This document shows, piece by piece, positions 22,402-33,548 of a stretch of DNA of 64,000 nucleotides. The notes beneath the pieces are model-generated. The model was not told the DNA's origin, did not search any database, and worked only from the letters and a program-made list of their open reading frames with translations. The position numbers and the translations under genes were made by a program. Source of the DNA: Camellia lanceoleosa (lineage: Eukaryota > Streptophyta > Magnoliopsida > Ericales > Theaceae); contig CM045762.1 in assembly GCA_025200525.1 (NCBI GenBank), forward strand, positions 74,583,217 through 74,647,216, given 5' to 3'. Each line of letters opens with the position of its first letter. Position 1 is the first letter of the stretch.

Positions 22402-23530
22402 AAGCAATTGGATTATTGGCAAAGTTCATTTTATATAACCAGAAAGTCCCTATGTGATTTTGAATTAAAATTTTAACTGCTATTTTTTGTTCCATTTAAA
22501 CTAACAAAAGGTGTATCACACAATTTTTTAGAGGCATAATTTCCTAAAAACTATAAACTAAAATTAACATAACAAATAGACAATTTTACTTCCATCTTCT
22601 CCGAACCTAAAATTTGATTAAGATGCTGATTAAAATATAATATAATTAAAATATAAAAAGGAGTGATTTAAAATATAATTAAATTAAAATATAAAATAAA
22701 TAATAATTAATGATTGATCTAAAATATAATTAAATTACAATTAGATTCAGATGATAGAAATTACAATAAATAATTAAGAAAATATGATTAATTATGATCC
22801 AAAATATAATTGAATTAAAATTAGAATAAAAATATAGGAATTATAATAAATAATTAAGGATTTAGAATTAATTATAAAATATAATTAAATTGAAAAGTAA
22901 ATTATGAATTACAATAAATAATTAGGAATTTATGATTGATTGTGATTTAATTGAATTAATATTAGAAATTATAAATTATGTATAAAAACTACACATGAAT
23001 CTAAGATTTTCAAACTCGGTTAAATCTGACACCAAGTTGTAATTGTCCCAATTTTTATTACTTAGATATCATTATCAATTTCCATCTTAAGGTCCAATTA
23101 TAAAATAATGAAATGTGGAACGTATAATATAAATGGTGAAATACTCAAATACAATGATTTTGACAAATGCCTTTAAGCTTACATTTGAGAAGTACAGAAT
23201 AAAATAATTATAAGAAGAAAAAAAAATCTATTCTTTTACAACAAACTGGCATTTCGCCTAAAAAAAAAATAAAAAAATAAAAAAAAATAAAAATAAAAAT
23301 TAGTGATAAATCCAATCTAAGGAATGTATAAAACATTAGATCTAGTGAATATTTTTTGTTAGTAAAAAATCCATAGTTTGTGAAATAGTTTGGTAAGAAG
23401 TCATTTTGTTATTTTGAGAGGACATTTATTTTCTAATTTTAAACCTTAATTTATCTGTTTACTTTTTTATGACTATCTGTTCAAATAATTTTCTATCTAT
23501 TTAAATTTATACTTATCTGTTCAAATTTTT
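22402..23530. other. AT-rich DNA, no gene seen
   Basis: Between 22610 and 22990 loosely repeated AAAATATAATTAAATT words dominate. Nothing coding. Confidence 0.5.
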
Positions 23531-23830
23531 TTGACTATTTGTCCGAGTATTTTATCTGTTTAAAATTTTTTAATTGTTTAATTTTTTTGTCTATTCAAAA
23601 AAATTATCTAGTCAATTATTTCTCTATTCAAAAAATTATCTGTTCAAATTTTTTTTTTTTATCTTTGTCTGTTCAAATTCTCATTCATACACAAATAGAG
23701 AGAGAGGGCGAGGTCCTATAATTTTCTTTGTTCAAATTTTGAACATATCTGTTCAAACGACAATTTGTTTTTTATCTGTTCACTCTCTTATCTGTTTATT
23801 GCAATCAAATCTGTTTTTTTTTTTTTTTTT
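23470..23830. repeat. Degenerate short repeat (TCTGTTCAAATT-type)
   Basis: Around a dozen irregularly spaced copies of (A/T)TCTGTTCAAAT with T tracts between them. An apparent F-rich open frame on the plus strand is caused by this repeat. Poly-T (23815-23836), poly-A (23897-23924) and (CAA)n (23925-23946) tracts follow. Confidence 0.7.
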
Positions 23831-24119
23831 TTTTTATTTGTTCATTTGCAATCTATTTCTCAACAATAACAACAACAAAAGAATAATCCAGATCCAAAAA
23901 AAAAAAAAAAAAAAAAAAAAAAAACAACAACAACAACAACAACAACATTTGAGTCCTAGGCCAAGATCTGACCACCGTGAGCGATCCATACAGATCCAAA
24001 ACATAACAACATTCCTCCACTCAACTAACTAAAAATCCCCAAAAATTCCATTCCATTTCATTTTCCTCATCCCATTTCTTATCAACTAAACACAACGAAA
24101 TCAAAACCCTAAAACAGAC

Positions 24120-24356
24120 CTGATGAGTAAGCATAGAAGCATGACCGCGACTCTCCGTGATATCGTGCTTGTACAGTTGCTTATCAAATGAAGTCAACTC
24201 CGTGAACCTCTCCACAATGTTAGTCACGCTCTCTTCGAAGAGACCACCCCATAGCTTCGTCTCATTCTTATTCTCTAACGACTGAGGCAAGTGGCTCGAC
24301 CATTCTGCAACATACAAGATCGTCGGAGGTCCTCTAAGAGAGAGATAGAGAGTCAA
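24120..24356 (-). pseudogene. Argininosuccinate lyase, decayed first-exon fragment
   Basis: Argininosuccinate lyase splits argininosuccinate to arginine and fumarate, the last step of arginine synthesis, in the plastid in plants. The minus-strand frame holds the family's N-terminal signature: K-L-W-G-G-x-F-E-E-S-V-T, then V-E-R-F-T-E and S-F-D-K-Q-L-Y-K-H-D-I, ending H-A-S-M-L-T-H-Q. It runs into a GT donor at 24119-24118, a plausible exon end. Key positions are changed: the Arg after KLWGG is Leu, and the conserved Gly-Ser of the DIMGS motif region is Glu-Ser. The transit-peptide region is not recognisable and no later exon is present, whereas the full protein needs about 450 more residues. 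It is best read as a gene fragment, perhaps carried in by a transposon. Confidence 0.72.
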
Positions 24357-24728
24357 CCGCTTTTTTCGCCTAAATTTGCACGTCCTCCACCAAGATTTGC
24401 TCCTCCTCCTTAAAATTCATCTCCGGTTGACTGGTGTTCAAAACCCTAGAACAAGCTCCCAACTCCATGAGCAGAATGAAAGAAGAAAAAAGGCACCAAC
24501 AATGGCAAGCACAGATCTGCAGATCCGGCGACCAGATCAGAGTCGCGGTGGTAGTCGACCTAGATCGGAGTGTGACCATCCATGGCATTCTCTTATTAAT
24601 TTCTTCATCGATTCATTCGACACAGATCTGATTGTGATCTCGATGGAAGATGAGAGATGAGAGGGTTTCAAAGGATACAGATCATCAAGATAATAAAAGC
24701 ATGAGAGAGGGGTTTGGGAAATGGGAAA

Positions 24729-24885
24729 AGTTAGGGATCATGAAATTTTTTTCATGAAACTGATCATGAAAGATTTATGATCTTTGGATTACTTTGATTA
24801 GTGTGTAGTGTTTTATTCTAAGTGTAATCAAAGGGTCACAAAACTTTCATGATTATTTTCATGAAAGATTTTTCGATACCTAACA
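24729..24885. mobile_element. Small MITE (157 bp)
   Basis: The ends GTTAGGGATCATGAAATTTT and, inverted, GTTAGGTATCGAAAAATC read inward into matching TTTCATGAAA and ATCATGAAAG blocks, about 45 bp in all. A further partial copy of the left end (AAAAGTTAAGGATCATGAAA) lies just outside at 24901. Confidence 0.62.
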
Positions 24886-25947
24886 TTGTTAGAAATGAAA
24901 AAAGTTAAGGATCATGAAATTTTTTAAAAGCGTAAGGGAGGCGGAGGGGTTTTTTGGTTCATTTTGTGATAGGTTGTCCTTGCGACCTAATAAAACCTTT
25001 GGCAAGAAAAATTTAAAATTGAATTTTTTGTCTGAACATTCTATTTTAAATTTTATTTTTTTCTGTTTAGATCTATTTAATTTAGATACGTATAAAAATA
25101 CAAATTTTGTGATTTTTTAAAGATTCAATATGTATAAATAATATTTTAAAATATACAAAAAGTTTAATATAGTTGCAAATTTTATTGTATTTATTGAATT
25201 TTATTTTTTAGTTTTACTCATAAATATTTTAATTTAGGAGAAATTATTGGAAAATCTCATTTGGGAGAGTTTTGGACTGAGGGATCCTTCTTTATTTAGC
25301 AATATCCGTTTCATTGTTTGAGGGTGGATTCGGTGACACTTTTTTCTTTTTTCTTGTATGTAACTTTTTTGGTCAGTATGTGGGGAATCCAAGTAATTAT
25401 GTTGCCGGTTTGGGGAGAATGATTCTGGGGTGGTAATCTTCAGTGAGTATTTGAATGCATAGTGGTGCATTGCTTGTGTTTGGGAGGCTGTGAACGTAGG
25501 GTTCGATTTTTGTAGTTGCAAACATGTAACGTATTCATGTCTTTGTGTTCCAGATTATGTGAAAGTGACAAAGAACCCACCTTAAGCACGGCACCCACCA
25601 AATTCCATACTCTACCAACGAAGCTCCCAAACATTATAACCACAACGCGCACACACATACACACCTGCCAGTTTCAATTCAATGTTACAGCATTCTAGCA
25701 TGTTCAACTGAGTCCACAAAAATAGACTGAAATTACCAAACTGTCAAACACACATCATAATGCCAAACACGTTACGCATATAGAACCGATCTTCTCTTAC
25801 GTATGAACTATACAGATCAACTAGCACTATCGGTATAATAATATGCACATACCGCCAGCTTCAACCGGTAATGACCACGACACTTGTAGTAATGGACAAC
25901 ACATTAACATGTACACAACCATGTCGCCGAAAACACAAATATGATTT
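24886..25947. other. No gene seen
   Basis: Mixed-composition DNA between a small MITE and another MITE. Open frames of 60-95 codons occur on both strands but overlap each other and match no family I recognise. Confidence 0.45.
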
Positions 25948-26212
25948 TGGCAGTGTTCGGCAATTTGATTTTTGGATTTTTTTTTATTTTTTTCACTACA
26001 AGACAAATGTTTTACAAAACCAAAAAAAAAATAAATCCAAACAAAATATCGTATCAAACTCTATAATTATTTCACTTTTTCTCTCAAAAATATCACATCC
26101 AACCACAAAAAAAATTCAACTATCTTCCTAAACACCAAAAAAATTTCTCCAATAAAATCCTACAGCTAAAAAAATCTACAAAAAAAACCTACTTTCCAAA
26201 CACCCGCTTTAT
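25948..26212. mobile_element. Probable hAT-type MITE (about 265 bp)
   Basis: The left GCAGTGTTCGGCAATTT and the right end (reverse complement GGGTGTTTGGAAAGTAG) form an imperfect inverted pair around an A/T-rich core with opposed poly-T and poly-A stretches. The boundaries are approximate. Confidence 0.5.
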
Positions 26213-26225
26213 TAATACGCAATAC

Positions 26226-26989
26226 TGGTGGCTACATATTTTGTGCAAGCCAATTACAATTCGACGCGTAGCAAAATAAGGATAATATAGGAAGACTATT
26301 CAAGTCTTCGATCCTGATCGTACACGTGGTAGTTAGTATTGGTTATTACAAGATCTGAGTAGCAGTGGATCAACAAAGAGATACAAAGTTATGTGACATC
26401 AATGGTTACTCACATTTAAATTCAAATTTAGGAGGGAAGCCTAACTGCAAGTAATGGCGTAATGGAGCTAATCTTGAGGCAACATGATCAGCAATCATGG
26501 AGGAGTAGTTCGACGGTTGGAAGTGCAGTTCGATGCTCATCCTCGAGTAGTATAAATAGAAAAGAAGGCCGCAGAAAAAGTCCCCAGACTCAGATCTAAA
26601 AAACCAGTTTTATTCTACTTTATTTAGTTTTCTTTCCAGTTTTACATTTCTTATTCTTTACATTCCTGTACTTTAAATTCCTACACTGCACTTCGTTCAT
26701 AGGAATAGTTTCAAGTAGATTGTCGCTGTAAACCTCTACGAGGCCGAGTTTGGATTATTGTAAGTTTTTCATTCTAATGAAATGCTTCAGTTGTTCTTCA
26801 TTTGATCGATATTTTGCTTAATTCTCCTAAATCAAGCCACCAGTAAAAGTCTTCTTCATTAAGGCTGAAAGAACTAAAACACAATCGTCTGATAATTGGT
26901 TGGCAATTAAAAATTCGGAAAGGACTGATTGATCCTTGCTGGCATGCTCGCAATTACAAAAATAACATTCGAAAGCCAAAAAGCCAACA
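26226..26989 (+). repeat. 5' LTR of the Tat element
   Basis: 764 bp, from TGGTGGCTACATA (first bases mutated from TGTTGGC, as in the 3' LTR) to AGCCAACA, which restores the inverted ends TGTTGGCT/AGCCAACA. It contains the TATA box at 26551. Confidence 0.88.
26551..26558 (+). promoter_or_regulatory. TATA box of the Tat 5' LTR
   Basis: TATAAATA about 325 bp into the LTR, in the usual plant LTR position. The 3' LTR has lost it: there the matching text is GTATAAGAAAGCC. Confidence 0.72.
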
Positions 26990-26996
26990 TATATTT

Positions 26997-27016
26997 TTGG
27001 CACGTCCGGTGGGACC
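26997..27016 (+). other. Primer-binding site region
   Basis: TTGGCACGTCCGGTGGGACC begins a few bases after the LTR end, the position and TGGC start expected of a PBS in this lineage. I do not assign the tRNA. Confidence 0.65.
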
Positions 27017-27023
27017 AATTGAA

Positions 27024-29652
27024 ATGGCTAGACGTAGGAGATAAGAAGAAAATGAACACTTGAAAGAAGGCGTAGAAGGAGAGGTAGAGATACCTAATCC
27101 GGAGGATAACGTGATAATACATCCTGTGGAAACTCCCATTTTATCAGAACCTATGGTCGAATAGACCAGCACTTCAGAACAAGTACCACATGTTCATAAT
27201 ATTGGACGAGACCAAGGAATTGGACCATCCACTGTCTCATCTACTCAGCTAATAAATCCATGGGGTGGCCTAGTAGATGCTATGGGACAGCAATTAATAA
27301 ACACCATGGAAAGGTAGGCAACATCCTTTTTGGATCGAATGAATAACCACCAACTAACAAACGTAAGACATATGGAGGAAGTTTTGAATATCCCTCAGCA
27401 AAAATTGGCTAGAGATAAACAGCCTATGTAAGTTAATGAACATTCTAATGGTCAAACTAGTAATCAGAACTATGAAAGACCATCACCTTAGTCTTGGTAC
27501 GAACATATTCCGAGGCCTATAGCAAGTCAGAATGCCTCAGTACTTAACAGTGAAGCCATGCAATTTGGTAGATCTGGCCCAGTACAAGAAAATGGCGTAA
27601 GAATGGTTCCAAATCCCATGTTCGAAGCCATACCTGGCACAAGGAGGTTCACTAATCCCTTATTCGAATTTATGCCCAGGGGGTTGGAAGGTTTTCCTAC
27701 AAATGGAAGAGACACAACACCAGTTCTAGCACTTTTCGCAGGTCCTTTCGCAGGACAAGCTCAAAGGGGTTACCCACACCCCCAGCAGCAACCTGCACCA
27801 CAGGGACAACCAGTCCCTAATATACCACCTTATGGACCAAGAAGACCACAGGCACAAGTTTGCCCACCAAATCATGTGTTTGCTCCTCCAGTAGTAGTTC
27901 AGCAGGCACAAAATATGGTCCCTAGGGCCCTAGGGACCAAATTGCTGACATTGTTAGAGAGATGTGTGGACCAATGGCTCGGGGCGTCCAGACTCCAGTG
28001 TACAGGAAACCATACCCAGAATGGGTGGACATGGTACATGAATACCCAAGAGGTTTCAGAATACCAGATTTTGCCCTTTTTTATGGGAATGGAAACCTAT
28101 CAACAGTGGAGCATATTGCTAGGTTTGCTGCTCAATGCGGCGAATTCACTAATAATGACTATATAAAGTTGAGACTATTCCCAAACTCTCTAACCGGAGG
28201 AGCATTTGTATGGTACATTAACCTTACACCTGGCTCCATCCAAACTTAGCAACAAATGGAAGAGGCATTTCATGCCCAATTCTTCCAATCGGAGCCAGAG
28301 ATTTCCATGGCAGACTTGGCAAGATTGAGTCAAAGGCCTGAAGAGAAGGCTACTCAGTTTGTTGCCAGATTTAAAAGGGCTCGAAATAAATATAGAGTCA
28401 TTTTGCCAAAGAAAAATTCGTAAGATTGGCTCAAAATGGCTTGGAGTTTAGGCTTCAAAAGAAGTTTGACTCAACTGAGTTCAGAGACTTAGTGGAACTC
28501 ACTTATAAGATGTCTAGATACGAAGCATTACTAGAGGAGGAACAAGATCGAAATAATGCATTGTACAAGACATATTATAAAGATCCTAATTATGAGATCG
28601 ATGCAGCAGAGATTGTGGGGAAAGAACCTGTGATCTGTGAAGCATTAATTCATAAAGATACAATAATTGACTAGCAATTTAAAAAGAAAGACATTCACAG
28701 GAAATACTCTTTCGACTTAACTAAGGCAGATGACATTTTTGATCATTTGCTTGCAACCAACTTCCTTAAGTTACCAAAGGGAGTCAAAATTTCATCTCTT
28801 GATGAACTTAAAGGAAAAGTATATTGTAAATGGCATAATTCTTGGTCTCACTCGACTAAGAACTCTATTGTCTTTCGAGACAGGATCCAAGAACAAATTT
28901 GAAAATGAAGTTTGAAATTCCCAGCCAAAGCTGAAAAGGCCATGGGGATCGACAGTAATCCATTTCCAGAAATTGGAGAGGTGGCAGCCAATGTCATTAT
29001 GCCGGACTTTCAAAGCTTATCCTTGAAAGAATTGGGAGAAGTCAATGTGCAGATGCATGTTGCCAACCAGACAACTATCAAGAAGGACACAGGAAATCTA
29101 CCAGCTATTGGACAAGGTTTCTCACACCAGGGGGAAGACCCTGATGAAGAAGCACTGGATGATGACTCCTTAGAAGCAGTTGTGATGCAAAGGATGTGTC
29201 CCAGGTGCAGACTAAGCTACAAGTGGTTGAAAGGGCTTCCAGTTGATGGGAAGCAATATTACAGGGATGTGCAGAGACGTCCTAAACCAACCAATGCTTA
29301 TAACAAAAGGCCATATCCATTTGGTGTTAGGCAGCAGCCATTGATGGTTGAACCAACAGTTGACAGAATGCATTCCAAAGGCAAGAGGCCTTTATATGAG
29401 TCCAGGCCACCTAATTATTACAGAATGGAAGGCAGTCATCCTGAGAGGAGACTGGAGAGAGGTTCAGTTTATGGGATCAAAGCCAAAGATTGGCTCCCTA
29501 GACCAGCCTCACGCAGGATAGAAAGTGGACACCTTCATCAAAGGCCTGGGTTAGGCCCAAAGCATGAAGTCAGGGCCAAACAGTGGCCTTCACAGCCAGC
29601 TTCGAAGGTGACTTCGAAGGAAGAAAGAAGCAGTCACCAGCTGGGTCAGTAA
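27024..29652 (+). pseudogene. Tat-type gag, broken
   Basis: This is the structural polyprotein of the element. The ATG at 27024 opens a frame with stops at about 27042, 27165 and 27300. A long Pro/Gln-rich stretch follows (27558-27940). The frame then shifts near 27945 into the core gag domain (27962-28410), recognisable from Y-P-E-W-V-D, F-R-I-P-D-F-A-L-F, the hydrophobic-Trp helix N-S-L-T-G-G-A-F-V-W-Y, and the A-Q-F-V-A-R-F-K-R-A-R major-homology-like segment. A TAG where the family has Trp (28247) and a further stop and shift near 28420 follow. The last part (28426-29652) holds the Tat signature Y-C-K-W-H-N-S-W-S-H-S-T, a compact Cys/His motif whose final Cys is Ser here, then a basic linker. 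At least three frames are used, so it is not translatable. Confidence 0.85.
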
Positions 29653-30344
29653 CTTCATGGGTACTTGGAGTCCCAGATTGGTTTATGATGCAGAACAAAC
29701 CTAGAGAAGTGTTTACCCAAAGAGATGTAATTGGGAACCAAGGTAGGATGGTCAAGCCTCCTTTGGTGGCTCCAAACAATTGGGTATTGCTTAAGCACCC
29801 AAAAACAAAGGAACCAGATATGGTCCCCGTAATTTCTAGATCACAAAGGAGAAAAATTCAACGTAGGTACACTCAGTACCAGCAAGACCTGAAAGAGAGT
29901 GGAGAGAGTTCTTTATTAGTACAGACAGAGGGGAAGAAGAATCCAAAGTCAGATCATACTCCAAAACCAACTCTACAAGGCAAAATAGGTTACAGCAGAG
30001 AACAGTTGGCCAAAGGTTACTCTGAACTAAAGGCCAGAGAGAAGTCCAGTTTAGCAGGATTGGAGAAGGCGTTGATGGAGAGTGACAGCGCGGCAGAGAC
30101 AAAAGTTGGCTTAGGCCAAAAAAAAGAAATGCTGGAGGAAGAAATGTTCGAAGCCTTCATGGCTGAACAAACATTTTTGGTTGAAAAACCAGCCGAGAAA
30201 GACCATTCGAAAGAGTCAGTTAGCAATGAAGTACCAGAATGCAGTATGGAAGATGCTTCTGAAGTAACTGAACAAGGTGGCTAAGAGGGAAAACAGGCAA
30301 AGCCAGCCATCCAATTTGGCTCGTTTCCTCCAGTATCAGTAAAT
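29583..30344 (+). pseudogene. Gag-to-protease linker region
   Basis: An open frame of 233 codons in a different phase overlaps the end of gag and stops at 30284. It is rich in Lys, Glu and Ser, with repeated alpha-helical charged stretches and no catalytic motif. Tat elements carry a long, poorly conserved segment between gag and protease, which this probably is. The same phase resumes after the stop as protease. Confidence 0.6.
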
Positions 30345-31094
30345 ATGGTATATATACTATCTCATGAGTTCCAAGCTGGAAATGAGAACCAAGATGGTCA
30401 AGAAATTGATCCAATCTCAGTCTTTAGTGAAGAATCACAAGTGAGTGTGGTACAAGATGGTTCTAGAATGGCTACCCCAATGGAAACTGAATATGAGAGT
30501 GAAAAGGAGGTGAGCATGAACCTCTCATATCCTTTTAAGTATCCCTCGTACTCTATGACACAACATGTCAAGTCTTTGTATATCAAGGCCTTCTTCGATG
30601 GGATACAATTGAACCGAGTCTTGATAGATAATGGGGCAGCTGTGAACTTACTACCGAAATCTTCCTTGAAGAAACTAGGGAAAAGGAACCCCAGGTTAAT
30701 TCCAACCAGCACAACCATTGCTGGCTTTGTTGGAAACAAACAGATGGCTCAGGGAATTCTGCCCATCAGCCTGAGTGTGGGAATCAGGGACTGCATGACA
30801 GCATTCTTCGTCATCGATAGCAATGCTAAGTACAATGCTTTACTTGGTAGAGATTGGATTCATACTAACAAGTGTGTGCCTTCCTCTTTGCATCAGAAAA
30901 TAATGATGGCCTTGGGCAATGTGGAGACAGAGGAAATTGATGCAGGTCCTCAACCCTTCATAGCCTGTGCAGACTTCGCGGAGGCCAAATTGTATATTGA
31001 GGGAGTGACACCACTTAGTACACTGAGGAAACTTAATGGCTCAGCCGAAGTGATGGCTGATGAGGAAGTGACACACCTGAAGCACTTAGTCTAG
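30345..31094 (+). pseudogene. Aspartic protease domain of Tat pol
   Basis: This retroviral-type aspartic protease would cleave Gag-Pol. Residues 92-104 of the 249-codon frame read V-L-I-D-N-G-A-A-V-N-L-L-P. The catalytic Asp (95) is in a D-N-G context, as in many Tat elements (D-T/S-G elsewhere). The flap-side motif A-L-L-G-R-D-W-I-H follows about 70 residues later. The domain itself is uninterrupted, but it is isolated from gag by a stop at 30284 and from RT by several stops between 31092 and 31588, the latter in a Glu-rich spacer. Confidence 0.85.
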
Positions 31095-31590
31095 GAGAGT
31101 GCTGATGAAGAGGTTGTCGTTAAGGATGACAATGATGCCTGGTTGTAGGCAAAGAAATGAAGTCCAAGAAGCCAAGTCTTTGGCTCTAATTAAGTTCTCA
31201 ATATTGGATGTAAAATCAATAGTCTAGAGAGTACAAGAGCAAGAGAAAGAAGCCGTAATAATTGGCTGCAAGCAGGAGTAGCAACAGGCTAGAGTTTTGG
31301 CCCTTGACAAATATTGTGCATTGGACATTGAAATAAAAGTCCAGCAGACACAGAAGGAAGAAGCCTTATGGACAGACTTTGTCTATGAGGAGGAGGGTAA
31401 AGATGTTGAATTAAAGAACCTGGAAGCAGAACAAAGCAAGAAGATTGCTTCGAAGGAAGAAGAGATCAAATAAGAAGCTTCAATAAGTTCTCAGGCACAA
31501 GACCCCTTAGAAGAAGTAAATTTAGGGGAAGGTTCTATACAATAGTTCACCTATATAAGTGCTTGTTTGAATGCTCTGGACAGGGACTAG

Positions 31591-33033
31591 TTGTTGGTTG
31601 TTCTGAAGAAATATAAAGATTGTTTTGCATGGTCTTATAATGAACTACCAGGATTGAATAGGTCATTAGTGGAACATAGGCTCCCTATGAAGCCTAATTT
31701 CAAGCCATACAAGCAAAAGCCAAGAAGAATGAGTTCAGAAGTGATTCAGAAAGTTAAGGAAGAAATTCTTAGACTACTCAAGGCAGGCTTTATTAGGACA
31801 ACCAGATATGTTGAGTGGTTATCCAATATTGTGCCTGTAGTTAAGAAGAATGGTAAAATGAGGGTATGCATTGATTTCAGAAACTTAAACCTAGCAACTC
31901 CAAAAGATGAATATCCTATGCCTATAGTAGACTTGTTGGTAGATAGTTCAGCAGGGCATCAAATTTTATCAATGATGGGTGGGCACTCTAGTCATAACCA
32001 AATCTGCATTGCAGAAGAGGATGTTCACAAGACAACATTCAGATGTCCTGGGAACATTGGGACCTTCGAGTGGGTTAAAATGCCATTTGGCCTGAAGAAT
32101 GTTGGGGCCACATATCAGAGGGCTATGAGCACTATCTTTCATGACCTCATTGAAGGGTATTTAGAGTGTTATATTGATGACATTGTAGTGAAATCCCAAT
32201 CCATGGAGGAACATCTGTTTCACTTAGAAGCAGCTTTTGAAAGAATGAGAAAGTTCAAGTTGAAACTCAATCATCTTAAGTGTGCTTTTGGTGTATCATC
32301 TGGAAACTTCTTGGGCTATGTAGTACACAAGAAAGGAATACAGATTGACCAGAATAAAGCCAGAGCCACCATTGAAGCCAGACCTCCATCAAGTAAGAAA
32401 GAATTACAAAGGTTCCTTGAACAGGTTAATTTTCTTCAAAGATTCATTTCTAACACTGCAGGGAAAACTTAAGTATTTTCTGCCTTGTTAAGGCTAAAAG
32501 ATGAAGAGGAATTTGTGTGGACAGTAGAGCATCAAATTGCTTTCGAAGGTATCAAAGCCTACTTGGCCAACCCTCTAGTGCTGATGCCACCAAAGGGTGA
32601 TAAGCCCTTGAAGTTGTACATAGCTGCAGCAGAAGATTCATTGCGAGCTTTTTTAGCCCAAGACAATGAAGAAGGCAAGGAGCAAGCTGTTTATTACCTT
32701 AGTAGGTTTTTAAATTCTTGTGAATGTAAATACTTAGCTGTAGAAAAGCTGTGCCTTGCATTGTATTTTGCTGCAATGAAATTGAGATATTATCTTTTGC
32801 CTACAACTGTCTTGGTAATTGCAACCATAGATTTGGTTAATTATAAGTTATCTAGACCTATGTTGAGGGGAAGAATTGGCAAATGGATATTAGCCTTATC
32901 AGAATTTCATTTAGAATATGTTCCCCAAAAGGCAGTAAAAGGACAAGTTTTAGCCAATTTTTTGACAGACCATCCATCTCAAACAGAAAGCCAAGAGATA
33001 ATGGAACTTAGTATGGCTAGTGTTGAGCCATGG
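31591..33033 (+). pseudogene. Reverse transcriptase and RNase H domains of Tat pol
   Basis: RT copies the element RNA into DNA and RNase H removes the RNA strand. The first frame (31591-32472) has the RT landmarks in order: P-Y-K-Q-K-P-R-R-M near 39-47, R-V-C-I-D-F-R-N-L-N near 91-100, M-P-F-G-L-K-N near 164-170, and the catalytic Y-I-D-D at 194-197. The first catalytic aspartate, expected at residue 130, is glycine (codon ggt, 31978-31980), which would abolish catalysis. A TAA at 32470 separates RT from the RNase H part (32485 on), which holds the Y-Y-L-S-R-F, L-A-V-E-K-L-C-L-A-L and G-K-W-I-L-A-L-S-E-F motifs of the family. A stop just before 31591 also cuts the link to protease. Confidence 0.9.
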
Positions 33034-33440
33034 AAAATGTGGTTCGATGGATCGAAAGCCAATGGCCTAACTGGAATTGGTATAGTGATTAAGTCACCAT
33101 AAAGAACAGAAACCACACATGGTTCAGAGTAGATGAAATTACTTGTTCTAATAATCAAGCTGAATATGAAGCCTTAATAGTGGGATTTGAAGTTCTTATT
33201 GGACTACAAGTTCATGCAGTTGACATATTTGGAGATTCTGAATTGATGGTTAACCAAGTGAAAGGGATTTTCAAATATCAAAGTATAAGCATGCTGCCAC
33301 ACTATGTTGTTGCATTACATCTGCTTTCTCAATTTCAAATAGCAAATGTAACTCATGTCCCAAGATTCTTGAATAATAGAGCTAATGATGTGGCTCAAAA
33401 AGCTTCGAATTTCAAGAGAAGAGATAGTACTCAAAGGGAC
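33034..33440 (+). pseudogene. Second, archaeal-type RNase H (aRNH), frameshifted
   Basis: The Tat lineage is known for a second RNase H of archaeal/plant-cellular type after the normal one. It is visible here as M-W-F-D-G-S-K-A (catalytic Asp at 33046), then, after a one-base frameshift near 33098, A-E-Y-E-A-L (catalytic Glu), F-G-D-S-E-L-M-V-N-Q (catalytic Asp) and the C-terminal H-V-P-R-F-L-N-N-R-A-N-D-V-A (last catalytic Asp). All four catalytic positions are retained, so the shift alone breaks it. It sits between RNase H and integrase, the expected order. Confidence 0.88.
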
Positions 33441-33548
33441 ATAAGCCAAACAACATACCAGAAATCTATACCACCCTTAAATAAAAGGAATGCGGTCTTG
33501 GAAGTTAATCATAATGACTTACAGGAACAAGATTAGAGGCATCCAATA

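Noticed and set aside
23574..24032. 152-codon open frame
   Set aside because: It is made of T-rich degenerate repeats, poly-A and (CAA)n; homopolymer-driven, no domain.
26221..26225. Target-site duplication for the Tat element
   Set aside because: Left flank aatac does not match the bases after 42068 (catta); the 3' LTR end is degraded, so no duplication can be claimed.
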